DNA of 14,664 bases from Spirochaetia bacterium (GCA_900770075.1 CAAGIZ010000101.1:1-14664), one strand, 5' to 3'. Shown: positions 1-5,905, numbered from the stretch's first letter. Numbers and translations are program-made. The notes: generated from the letters alone by a model not told the origin.

Positions 1-1
1 A

Positions 2-1264
2 CCGGGAACATACCTCTTTAAGGTTACCTTTACAAACGACACTGGCAAGAGAAACTTCTATTACAGCGACGTAATCGTAGTTCTGCCGGGAAAAACAATT
101 GGTAATACTATTGGAATTCCAAACGTCATAGGCACACTTCCAGTAGCACCGACTAACTTTACCGCAGCATTGGTAACAGGCAGCGAAGACAAATACTACG
201 ACAGCTATGTAACAGAGTTTGCATGGACACGCGGTTCAAAGAACGAAAACTACTTCGAAATCGACCTGCTGGAACTTGCAGACGCTACAGACGCTCTTCC
301 TGATAATAACACTTGGGATACAGCAGCAGGAGAAATAGGAGCCGTTTCTACAACTTACGGAATGAACTTTGCAGCAAGCGACATTCACGAAAGCGGAACA
401 CTTATGGGTGGAACCACCAGCGTACGGGCAATACTTAAACTGGGCAAGAAATATGCAGCAAGGATTCGTGCCGTAAACGATGCAGGCGCATCTGAAAACT
501 ACGCTTATGTTGGATTAACTCCAGATCCGATAGTACCTGGAACAGAAGCGTTCGGTAGTAATACTATCAACCGATTCAGAATAAACTATGTACTCCAGGG
601 CGGAACCCTTGATCCTGATGGAAATGGAGCAGAAACGGCAATAACCGATGACATATACCCTGTATACTTTAGCCAAAACGCCACATCTGGCAATGAAATC
701 ATAGTACCAAACGGTGATGGTACAGATGCTAAGCCAACTCTGACAAAAGATACAAACAAATGGGGTTACTGGAGAACCGGTACAGGAACAAAATGCGACA
801 CAACCTGGGATCCAAATTATCCAAACTACAAGGGCTACGAGAATCTTGATTTGTATGCCGTATTTACAAGCACAGCCGATGTAGAAATTTTCGACTTATT
901 GACATTGGATATCCAGTCAGGTTGGATTACATTGGCCCAGCCAGGTACCATCTCAGGAAAAACCGCTTCGATTGAAGCTGCAGGCACACCAGGCGAAGCA
1001 GCAATCTGGACATTTACCGCTGCAGATATAAACGATGTAAATGGAGACCCAATAGCTGACTTTACTTACGACAGAGTTTGCTTTACAGTTACAGCCGGCT
1101 CAATGTACAGATACACAGCAAGTGCTGATAACGTGCAAGTAGATACTCCTAAAGAGTTTAGTCTTCCTCTTGAAGGTCTTCGTGGCACATACCAGGTACA
1201 GTTTGTTGCAATAAAGGGCAACTACACCTATACGTACACTATAACTTTGACAGTAGACAGATAG
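2..1264 (+). CDS. Surface/extracellular protein with Fn3-like and InlB-type repeat segments (5'-truncated)
   Basis: The frame is open from base 2 to the TAG at 1262-1264, so the start lies outside the window; 420 residues are visible. The first ~45 residues look like the end of a beta-sandwich domain. Residues ~48-165 read like fibronectin type III: a W in FAWTRGS, then YAARIRAVNDAGASENYAYV. Residues ~177-287 resemble the Listeria-Bacteroides/InlB B-repeat: RINYVLQGGTLDPDG, then IYPVYFSQNA, later YENLDLYAVF. A final Thr/Ala/Val-rich beta segment follows, ending TYTITLTVDR. These folds are typical of exported adhesion or envelope proteins, but the signal peptide region is not visible. Codons are strongly A-ending (ACA, GCA, GTA, CCA), unlike the neighbouring genes. 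A strong terminator follows 28 bases after the stop. A TTG at 170 could be misread as a start, but upstream sequence in the same frame is clearly coding. The specific function is unknown. Confidence 0.82.
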   Translation, partial: PGTYLFKVTFTNDTGKRNFYYSDVIVVLPGKTIGNTIGIPNVIGTLPVAPTNFTAALVTGSEDKYYDSYVTEFAWTRGSKNENYFEIDLLELADATDALPDNNTWDTAAGEIGAVSTTYGMNFAASDIHESGTLMGGTTSVRAILKLGKKYAARIRAVNDAGASENYAYVGLTPDPIVPGTEAFGSNTINRFRINYVLQGGTLDPDGNGAETAITDDIYPVYFSQNATSGNEIIVPNGDGTDAKPTLTKDTNKWGYWRTGTGTKCDTTWDPNYPNYKGYENLDLYAVFTSTADVEIFDLLTLDIQSGWITLAQPGTISGKTASIEAAGTPGEAAIWTFTAADINDVNGDPIADFTYDRVCFTVTAGSMYRYTASADNVQVDTPKEFSLPLEGLRGTYQVQFVAIKGNYTYTYTITLTVDR

Positions 1265-1292
1265 TTCTAACACCGTAACTGTCGGTTCTTTT

Positions 1293-1327
1293 GCCCCTCG
1301 AAACTTTGGTTTTGAGGGGCTTTTTTT
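1293..1327 (+). terminator. Intrinsic terminator of the surface-protein gene
   Basis: A 12-bp stem (1293-1304 with 1309-1320, one G-U pair) closes on a UUUG loop. The outer arm is GCCCCTC/GAGGGGC, and seven T follow at 1321-1327. It lies 28 bases after the stop codon of the surface-protein gene. The U tract exists on the plus strand only. Confidence 0.9.
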
Positions 1328-1365
1328 CGGTTATCCTAGCCCGGATTGTAGCAGCGGCGTAGCCG

Positions 1366-1400
1366 TTCCACAAAAACCAGATTTTCTGGGTTTTGTGGAA
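1366..1400. repeat. Long near-perfect palindrome in the gap before ilvB
   Basis: Two 16-base arms (1366-1381 and 1385-1400) pair with a single A-G mismatch around a TTT loop. The arm begins TTCCACAAAA and ends TTTTGTGGAA. No U tract follows, so it is not a plain terminator. The surrounding ~1340-1435 is GC-richer, with motifs such as GCAGCGGCGTAGCC. It may be a copy of a dispersed palindromic element; that is inference, since only one copy is in view. Confidence 0.6.
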
Positions 1401-1465
1401 TGGAGCGAACAGCGGAACTGCGGAAAGCCGGTTAGACGGTAAAATGTGCTCCAAATCTTTTTCTA

Positions 1466-1495
1466 TCTTAAAGCCTCTTAAAGCATATCTTAAAA
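1466..1495 (+). promoter_or_regulatory. Three phased TCTTAAA boxes just upstream of the ilv promoter
   Basis: TCTTAAAG occurs at 1466-1473 and 1476-1483, and TCTTAAAA at 1488-1495, with start-to-start distances of 10 and 12 bases. They end six bases before the -35 hexamer at 1502. The spacing near one helical turn suggests a binding site for an activator or an AT-rich UP-type element. The region is AT-rich, so chance is possible. Confidence 0.3.
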
Positions 1496-1501
1496 CAATT
1501 C

Positions 1502-1530
1502 TTGACAATTTTTTTTTTCGGCTGCATAAT
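1502..1530 (+). promoter_or_regulatory. Sigma-70-type promoter of the ilv leader and ilvB
   Basis: A perfect -35 TTGACA (1502-1507) is followed by a 17-base spacer with a T tract and a -10 CATAAT (1525-1530; five of six consensus bases). Transcription would start near 1537, which is the A of the leader-peptide ATG. It is the best promoter match I see upstream of ilvB. Confidence 0.8.
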
Positions 1531-1536
1531 TAAGTT

Positions 1537-1593
1537 ATGTTTGGTGCAAACTTTGTCAATGTCAGCGTCGTCCTCGTGGTGGTTTCCATTTAG
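1537..1593 (+). CDS. Valine-rich ilv leader peptide (attenuator peptide)
   Basis: This is an 18-codon ORF reading MFGANFVNVSVVLVVVSI, ending at TAG 1591-1593. Seven of 18 residues are Val, with one Leu and one Ile; codons 11-16 read V-V-L-V-V-V. It lies between a strong promoter and a terminator hairpin ahead of an acetolactate synthase gene, which is the arrangement of the ilvB and ilvG leader peptides of enterobacteria. It is too short to be a normal gene, and its role would be to sense charged Val-tRNA (less so Leu and Ile) by ribosome stalling. No Shine-Dalgarno precedes the ATG, and the predicted transcription start coincides with it, so initiation is probably leaderless. An in-frame TAA at 1531-1533 rules out an upstream extension. 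Confidence 0.8.
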   Translation: MFGANFVNVSVVLVVVSI

Positions 1594-1681
1594 CCGGAAG
1601 GTCGCTGTTTTTTGTCTGTTTGCAAACTTAATGCGTAAATTACAGGCTCTCCGGAACTTACTTCCAGAGGGTCTTTTTTTT
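1563..1681 (+). promoter_or_regulatory. Predicted ribosome-mediated attenuator controlling ilvB
   Basis: Four pairing regions can be drawn. Region 1 (CAGCG at 1563-1567 and TCC at 1571-1573, inside the Val codons) can pair with region 2 (GGA at 1596-1598 and CGCTG at 1603-1607). Region 2 also carries CCGGAAG (1594-1600), right after the leader stop codon. That motif can pair with the left terminator arm, CTCTCCGG (1647-1654, one bulge), or with CTTCC in the right arm (1661-1665). Stalling at the Val codons would free region 2 to block the terminator. A ribosome reaching the stop codon would cover region 2 and let the terminator form. The pairings are my hand folding; the layout itself is directly visible. 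Confidence 0.65.
1644..1681 (+). terminator. Attenuator terminator upstream of ilvB
   Basis: The arms 1644-1656 and 1662-1674 pair over 13 positions with one C-A mismatch and two G-U pairs, around a CTTAC loop. Eight T follow (1674-1681). It sits 50 bases after the leader stop and 23 bases before the ilvB ATG, so it cannot serve the upstream surface-protein gene, which has its own terminator. Confidence 0.85.
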
Positions 1682-1704
1682 GCAATTTTTTTCTGGAGAA
1701 GATT

Positions 1705-3555
1705 ATGAAGTTATCTGGTGCTCAAATCGTTGTTAAAATGCTGGAAAAGCAGGGGATTAAAATCGTTGCAGGGATTCCCGGGGGGTCTATTCTGCCTCTT
1801 TACGATGAACTGAACAAAAGTTCTATCCGGCACATTCTGGTACGGCAGGAGCAGGCGGCGGGTTTTATTGCGCAGGGTATGGCAAGGACTTCCGGCAAGG
1901 CGGCGGTGTGTATGGCTACCAGCGGTCCGGGGGCAATGAACCTTTTGACGGCAATTGCGGATGCCAGAAGCGATTCTGTTCCCCTTGTTGCAATCACCGG
2001 TCAGGTAAATTCCAGCCTTATCGGCACGGATGCCTTTCAGGAAGCGGACACTTTCGGGCTTTCTTTTCCAATTACAAAGCACTCTATTGCCATTAAAAAA
2101 CCAGAAGAGCTTTTGACGGCCATTCCCCAGGCTTTTGCCATTGCTCAGGAGGGAAGACCGGGACCTGTGCTCATCGACATTCCAAGGGACGTTCAGCTGG
2201 CTTTGTGCGAAGTTGAAGATTTTCCCTGTTACGAGGATTTTTGCGTTTCTGAAGAGAAGGTGCGGTTCCACACTTCCAGAGAAAAAATGCAGGAAACAAT
2301 CGAAAAAATGGCGGACTGTCTTTTGCAGGCGGAAAGACCTGTGCTGTATCTGGGGGGCGGCTGCAATTCACAGGAGGCTTCTTTTGCACTGCAGGCTTTT
2401 AAGGAGGTTTTCCGGCTGCCTGTGGTAACTTCCCTTATGGCTCTGGGGGTTTTTGCAAAAGATGACCCGGACAATGCCGGTATGGTGGGCATGCACGGCT
2501 CCTACCCTGCCAATGTTGCCATGCACGAAAGCGACCTGGTTCTTGCGGTGGGGGTTCGGTTTGACGACCGGGCAACCGGGGTTACTGGGAAATTCTGTCC
2601 TTCGGCAAAAATTCTCCACATCGACATTGACGCTGCAGAAATTAACAAAATCCTTCCTTCCGCCCTGAATCTTGTTTGCAAGGCAGAAACCGCCCTGCCC
2701 CTTCTTACAAAGGCTGTAAAAACAGGTCTGGAAAAGGCTTCTGGTCAGGGGGAAGTCACTGGTCTAGGGGGCGGCACTGGTCAAATGAGTGTCACTGGTC
2801 TAGGGGGCGGCACTGGTCTGGGGGATTTTTCTCACGCTGCGGAAAACAGAAATCTTTGGGCGGAAAAAATCGCAGGGCTTTGCCGGGAAAACTTTTCTTT
2901 TGAATGTGGCTGTCCTGTAAAAGGGGAAAAGACTTCCGGCTTTGAAGGCTCCCAAAATCCGCGCAAATTTCTTTCGGAACTGCCTTCCCTTGCGCAAAAG
3001 GCGGGAATTTTGGAAAAAGACCTCCTTGTAACCACGGATGTAGGTCAGCACCAGATGTTTGCCGCCCAATACTACCCGGTAAAACGTCCCAGAAGTTTTT
3101 TAACTTCCGGCAGTCTGGGCACCATGGGATTCGGGCTTCCGGCGGCAATCGGAGCGGCCCTGCAAACCCCGGACAAAAGGGTTATCTGCATAAGCGGGGA
3201 CGGTTCTATTTTGATGAACATTCAGGAACTGGCAACCCTTGCAGAAAACAATCTTGCAGTAACGGTCATCGTCTTTGTAAACCGCACTTTGGGAATGGTT
3301 TACCAGCAACAGAAATTTCTTTTTGACAAAAATTATTCTGCCAGCAATTTTGCTTCTGAGCCGGATCTTCTTAAAATCGCCGAGGGTTTTGGAATCGAAG
3401 GGGCTGATGCCGATTCTGACAAAGAATGGTACAAAAAAGCCTTTGACCCGAACAGAAAAAACAAGCCTTTTTTTGTAACCGTAAAAGTAGACCCGGAAGA
3501 AAACGTTCTGCCTTTTGTTCCCGGCGGAAAAGCGAACGTAGACGCTATAAGGTAG
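1705..3555 (+). CDS. ilvB: Acetolactate synthase catalytic (large) subunit
   Basis: ThDP- and FAD-dependent enzyme that makes 2-acetolactate or 2-aceto-2-hydroxybutyrate, the first common step of Val, Leu and Ile synthesis, in the cytoplasm. The PYR domain (1-~165) has GIPGGSILPLYD and catalytic Glu49 in RQEQAAGF. The central domain (~190-345) has RFDDRATGVTG (285-295), the mark of true AHAS rather than catabolic AlsS. The PP domain (~415-616) has GDGS at 498-501, Asn526 and LGMVYQQQ. A GGAG at 1695-1698 lies six bases before the ATG. At 616 residues it is longer than the usual ~560-590. The excess includes a Gly/Thr-rich insert at 350-374 built from two 12-residue repeats (VTGLGGGTGQMS, VTGLGGGTGLGD). 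No ilvN small subunit or other ilv gene follows. Expression is probably set by the attenuator upstream. Confidence 0.95.
   Translation: MKLSGAQIVVKMLEKQGIKIVAGIPGGSILPLYDELNKSSIRHILVRQEQAAGFIAQGMARTSGKAAVCMATSGPGAMNLLTAIADARSDSVPLVAITGQVNSSLIGTDAFQEADTFGLSFPITKHSIAIKKPEELLTAIPQAFAIAQEGRPGPVLIDIPRDVQLALCEVEDFPCYEDFCVSEEKVRFHTSREKMQETIEKMADCLLQAERPVLYLGGGCNSQEASFALQAFKEVFRLPVVTSLMALGVFAKDDPDNAGMVGMHGSYPANVAMHESDLVLAVGVRFDDRATGVTGKFCPSAKILHIDIDAAEINKILPSALNLVCKAETALPLLTKAVKTGLEKASGQGEVTGLGGGTGQMSVTGLGGGTGLGDFSHAAENRNLWAEKIAGLCRENFSFECGCPVKGEKTSGFEGSQNPRKFLSELPSLAQKAGILEKDLLVTTDVGQHQMFAAQYYPVKRPRSFLTSGSLGTMGFGLPAAIGAALQTPDKRVICISGDGSILMNIQELATLAENNLAVTVIVFVNRTLGMVYQQQKFLFDKNYSASNFASEPDLLKIAEGFGIEGADADSDKEWYKKAFDPNRKNKPFFVTVKVDPEENVLPFVPGGKANVDAIR
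2755..2818 (+). repeat. 36-bp tandem repeat inside ilvB, related to the downstream array
   Basis: The same 28 bases occur at 2755-2782 and 2791-2818, start to start 36 bases, and GGTC recurs every 18 bases. The repeat is in frame and encodes V/G-T-G-L/Q hexapeptide units in the linker between the central and PP domains. The 18-mer at 2783-2800 matches the array 18-mer at 3580-3597 at 12 of 18 positions. Both are followed by a GGTCT, G-run, GCG sequence. GGGGGATTTTTC also occurs at 2820-2831 and again at the array edge (3564-3575). Confidence 0.8.
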
Positions 3556-3563
3556 AAAACAGC

Positions 3564-3853
3564 GGGGGATTTTTCGGTCAAAGGAGCATCCTCGGTCAAA
3601 AGGCAATCCTCGGTCTGAGGGGCGCATTTTGTCGTAAACGGGTATCCTCGGTCAGTGGGGCATTTTGCTGTAAACGGATATCCTCGGTCAAAGGAGCATC
3701 CTCGGTCTGAGGGGCGCATTTTGCTGTAAACGGATATCCTCGGTCAAAAGCCCCCAAGACAAAAAAATGCCCTGTCTGGCGGCGGCTGTTCATAAAAAAA
3801 ACAGACATCCACTGTCAGACAGGGCATTTTACTGTAAACAGACATCCTCTGTC
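3564..3853. repeat. 18/36-bp tandem repeat array between ilvB and hslU
   Basis: ATCC(T/A)C(G/T)GTC recurs at 3588, 3606, 3644, 3680, 3698, 3736, 3807 and 3844, with intervals 18, 38, 36, 18, 38, 71 and 37. Short units read AAAGGAGCATCCTCGGTC. Long units add a GGGGC(GC)ATTTTG(C/T)(T/C)GTAAACGGAT stretch. The last units, nearest hslU, are a diverged subtype with CTGTC in place of TCGGTC. The array fills nearly the whole 321-base gap, and no gene is supported in it. Open frames across it translate into peptides such as DRGYPFTAKCAP and are broken by the 38-bp units. Confidence 0.85.
3764..3830 (-). repeat. Perfect 15-bp inverted repeat within the array
   Basis: AAAATGCCCTGTCTG (3764-3778) and its exact reverse complement (3816-3830) enclose 37 bases. 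On the minus strand the hairpin is followed by seven U, and on the plus strand by four, so it could act as a back-up terminator for hslU and possibly for ilvB. The loop is long for an intrinsic terminator. It may instead be a fold of two opposed repeat units. Confidence 0.6.
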
Positions 3854-3873
3854 AAAAATCCGCCCCGGACTTT
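3854..3873 (-). terminator. Probable hslU terminator
   Basis: Read on the minus strand, an 8-bp stem (AAAGTCCG with CGGATTTT, one G-U pair) closes on a GGG loop and runs into five U, four bases after the hslU TAG. The core is short (four strong pairs). On the plus strand a run of six T also follows the core, so weak bidirectional action is possible. Confidence 0.5.
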
Positions 3874-3876
3874 TTT

Positions 3877-5319
3877 CTACAGGATATACCGGGACAAATC
3901 CACATCCGTAACCACGCCGCGGAGTTTTTCGTCCACGAAGGCGGCATCAATCGTAAGGGTTTCGCCAGAGTGTTCATCGGCCGAAAAACTTGCATCTTCC
4001 AGAACTTTTTCCATAATCGTGTGCAGACGCCGTGCCCCGATGTTTTCGCTTCTGGCATTGACATCCTCCGCCAAAAAGCTCATCCGTTCGATGGCATCGT
4101 CCGTAAACTCGATTTTAAGTCCTTCCGTAGCCAGAAGAGCCGTATACTGCTTTGTAAGGGCATTTTTCGGTTCAAGAAGGATTCTCTTGAATTCATTTTT
4201 CGTAAGGCTTTCAAGTTCAACCCGCAGCGGAAAGCGTCCCTGGAGTTCCGGGATAAGGTCGCTGGGAGCACTCATGCTGAAGGCACCGGCCGCAATAAAA
4301 AGAATATGCGTCGTGTCTACAACACCCCATTTCGTGTTCACCTTGGAACCTTCCACAATCGGAAGAATATCCCTCTGCACGCCTTCACGGCTAACCTGCC
4401 CGGAAGAGTTCTGGTTTTTGGAAGCGATTTTGTCGATTTCGTCGATAAAGACAATACCGCTCTGCTCAACCCTCGCCTTGGCAATATCGGCAACCTTGTC
4501 GGCATCTATCATGGAATCCAGAATTTCTTCCTGAAGGATTTTTCTTGCTTCCCTTACGCTTACCATCTTCTTTTTAAAATTTTTTCCGGTCAGTATGTTC
4601 TGCAAATCCTGCATTCCGCTCTGAAGGTCGTCAAGGCTTCCTCCGGCAATAATCTCCATGCTAGGGCCTCTTGGCTGCCTTCTTACAGTAACTTCAACTT
4701 CCCTCTCTTCAAGCTTACCTTCCCGAAGCATCTGGCGGAATTTTTCTCTTGTGGAATCCCCAGTTCCGCCCCCGTTTTCAGAAGAAGAGTTGTCCTCAGC
4801 CTTTACAGGCAGGATAAAAGGATTTTCCAAAGTTCCGGCAGGAGCACCGCCTTCAGCCCCGCTTCCCCCGGCAGCCCCCTCTTTCTGTTTTTTTTCAGTT
4901 CCAGGCAGCAGCAGGTCAAGGAGCTTTTCTTCAACCTTAGGCAGGCTGGCTTCCTTCATCTGCTCTTCCATCTCAGCCTTTACGTTGTTGTAGCCCACGG
5001 CCATAAGGTCGCGGATCATCGACTCAACGTCCCGGCCCACATAGCCCACTTCCGTGTATTTTGTAGCCTCAACTTTTATAAAGGGAGCATTTACAAGCTT
5101 TGCCAGACGGCGGGCAATCTCCGTTTTACCAGAGCCGGTAGGCCCGATCATAAGAATATTTTTCGGAGCAACCTCGTCCCGAATGTCGTCCGCAAGGTGA
5201 ATGCGCCGCAAACGGTTTCTCAGGGCAACAGCCACTGCTTTTTTTGCCTTTTCCTGACCAATTATGTAAAGGTCAAGTTTTTCAACTATCTGTTTGGGGG
5301 TAAGTCCTTCAATTGCCAT
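3877..5319 (-). CDS. hslU: ATP-dependent protease ATPase subunit HslU (ClpY)
   Basis: AAA+ unfoldase that feeds substrates to the HslV peptidase in the cytoplasm. Walker A GPTGSGKT is at 59-66, the pore loop GYVG at 92-95, Walker B IVFIDEID at 289-296 and the sensor-2 region IGARRLH at 427-433. The C-terminal tail SRYIL matches the conserved end that docks into HslV and activates it. At 480 residues it is longer than E. coli HslU (443). Most of the excess is a Gly/Ala/Ser/Glu-rich stretch at about 140-190, inside the intermediate (I) domain, so it is probably a flexible loop. It starts eight bases after hslV, with an AGGAAA overlapping the hslV stop codon as ribosome site, and is clearly co-transcribed with it. 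In Borrelia the next gene is flgB; here a repeat array and a convergent ilvB follow. Confidence 0.97.
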   Translation of the reverse strand: MAIEGLTPKQIVEKLDLYIIGQEKAKKAVAVALRNRLRRIHLADDIRDEVAPKNILMIGPTGSGKTEIARRLAKLVNAPFIKVEATKYTEVGYVGRDVESMIRDLMAVGYNNVKAEMEEQMKEASLPKVEEKLLDLLLPGTEKKQKEGAAGGSGAEGGAPAGTLENPFILPVKAEDNSSSENGGGTGDSTREKFRQMLREGKLEEREVEVTVRRQPRGPSMEIIAGGSLDDLQSGMQDLQNILTGKNFKKKMVSVREARKILQEEILDSMIDADKVADIAKARVEQSGIVFIDEIDKIASKNQNSSGQVSREGVQRDILPIVEGSKVNTKWGVVDTTHILFIAAGAFSMSAPSDLIPELQGRFPLRVELESLTKNEFKRILLEPKNALTKQYTALLATEGLKIEFTDDAIERMSFLAEDVNARSENIGARRLHTIMEKVLEDASFSADEHSGETLTIDAAFVDEKLRGVVTDVDLSRYIL

Positions 5320-5327
5320 AATATTTC

Positions 5328-5870
5328 CTATTCCAAAACTTCCGTAGTAATGTTGTGATTTGTATAAATGCAGATATTGCCTGCAATTTTGAGTGATTTT
5401 TCTGCAATTTCCCTGGCGCTGTAACTGCTGCTTTCCAGATAAGCCAGGGCCGCCGAATAAGCATAATTTCCGCCGGAACCGATTGCCAGAACGTCATTTT
5501 CCGGTTCAATCACGTTTCCGTCTCCGCTGATTAACAAAATTTTATTTTTATCCGCCACAATCAGCATGGCTTCCAGTTTCTGAAGGGAACGCTCAGTGCG
5601 CCACATCTTAGCCAGTTCAACCGCCGAACGGGTCAAATCTCCGTTAAATTCCTTGACTTTTTCTTCAAATTTATCAAGCAGGGTAAATGCATCGGCAACA
5701 CTACCGGCAAAACCCGTCAAAATTTTTCCATTGTAGATTTTTCTGACTTTCCGGGCATTGCCTTTGCAAACAGTGTCCCCAAGAGTAACCTGACCGTCGC
5801 CAGACATAGCAACCTGACCGTCTTTTTTTACGGCAATTACCGTCGTGCTTCTAATTTCAACTTTTCCCAT
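5328..5870 (-). CDS. hslV: ATP-dependent protease peptidase subunit HslV (ClpQ)
   Basis: Proteasome-beta-like threonine peptidase that forms two stacked hexameric rings and works with HslU. TTVIAVKKDGQVAMSGDGQV (9-28) aligns with the mature N-terminus of E. coli HslV, so Thr9 is the predicted nucleophile, with Asp25 (SGDG) and Lys36 (CKGN) as the other active-site residues. The first eight residues, MGKVEIRS, would be a short propeptide to be removed; HslV proteins with a few extra N-terminal residues are known. The length (180) is normal. No Shine-Dalgarno precedes the ATG, and the predicted -10 ends six bases before it, so the message may be leaderless. It begins a two-gene operon with hslU. 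Confidence 0.97.
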   Translation of the reverse strand: MGKVEIRSTTVIAVKKDGQVAMSGDGQVTLGDTVCKGNARKVRKIYNGKILTGFAGSVADAFTLLDKFEEKVKEFNGDLTRSAVELAKMWRTERSLQKLEAMLIVADKNKILLISGDGNVIEPENDVLAIGSGGNYAYSAALAYLESSSYSAREIAEKSLKIAGNICIYTNHNITTEVLE

Positions 5871-5876
5871 AGTTAA

Positions 5877-5905
5877 AATATATTCAAAAAAAACTTTCCG
5901 GGCAA
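5877..5905 (-). promoter_or_regulatory. Promoter of the hslVU operon
   Basis: On the minus strand TTGCCC (5905-5900), a 17-base spacer and TATATT (5882-5877) are followed by TTAACT and the hslV ATG. The predicted start is at or beside the A of the ATG, the same geometry as at the ilv leader. The -35 is only a partial match, so a shifted start or a stress sigma factor is possible. Confidence 0.5.

Noticed and set aside
1537..1704. T-box or riboswitch upstream of ilvB
   Set aside because: No T-box core sequence or known riboswitch core was seen; the Val-rich leader ORF gives a sufficient explanation.
1502..1708. A 68-codon open frame from a TTG across the ilv leader region
   Set aside because: It overlaps the promoter, leader ORF and terminator, has no ribosome site and no family resemblance; the Val-rich frame fits the context far better.
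3333..3808. Minus-strand frames across the array encoding DRGYPFTAKC-type repeated peptides
   Set aside because: The frames exist because units are 18 or 36 bp, but the 38-bp units break them, they run into ilvB antisense, and no ribosome site is seen.
3564..3853. CRISPR array
   Set aside because: The intervals (18, 36-38, 71) leave no unique spacers of constant length, the 'spacers' are themselves repeats, and no cas genes are near.
3970..5358. A 462-codon open frame on the plus strand opposite hslU
   Set aside because: It is antisense to the clearly real hslU, and its translation resembles no protein family.
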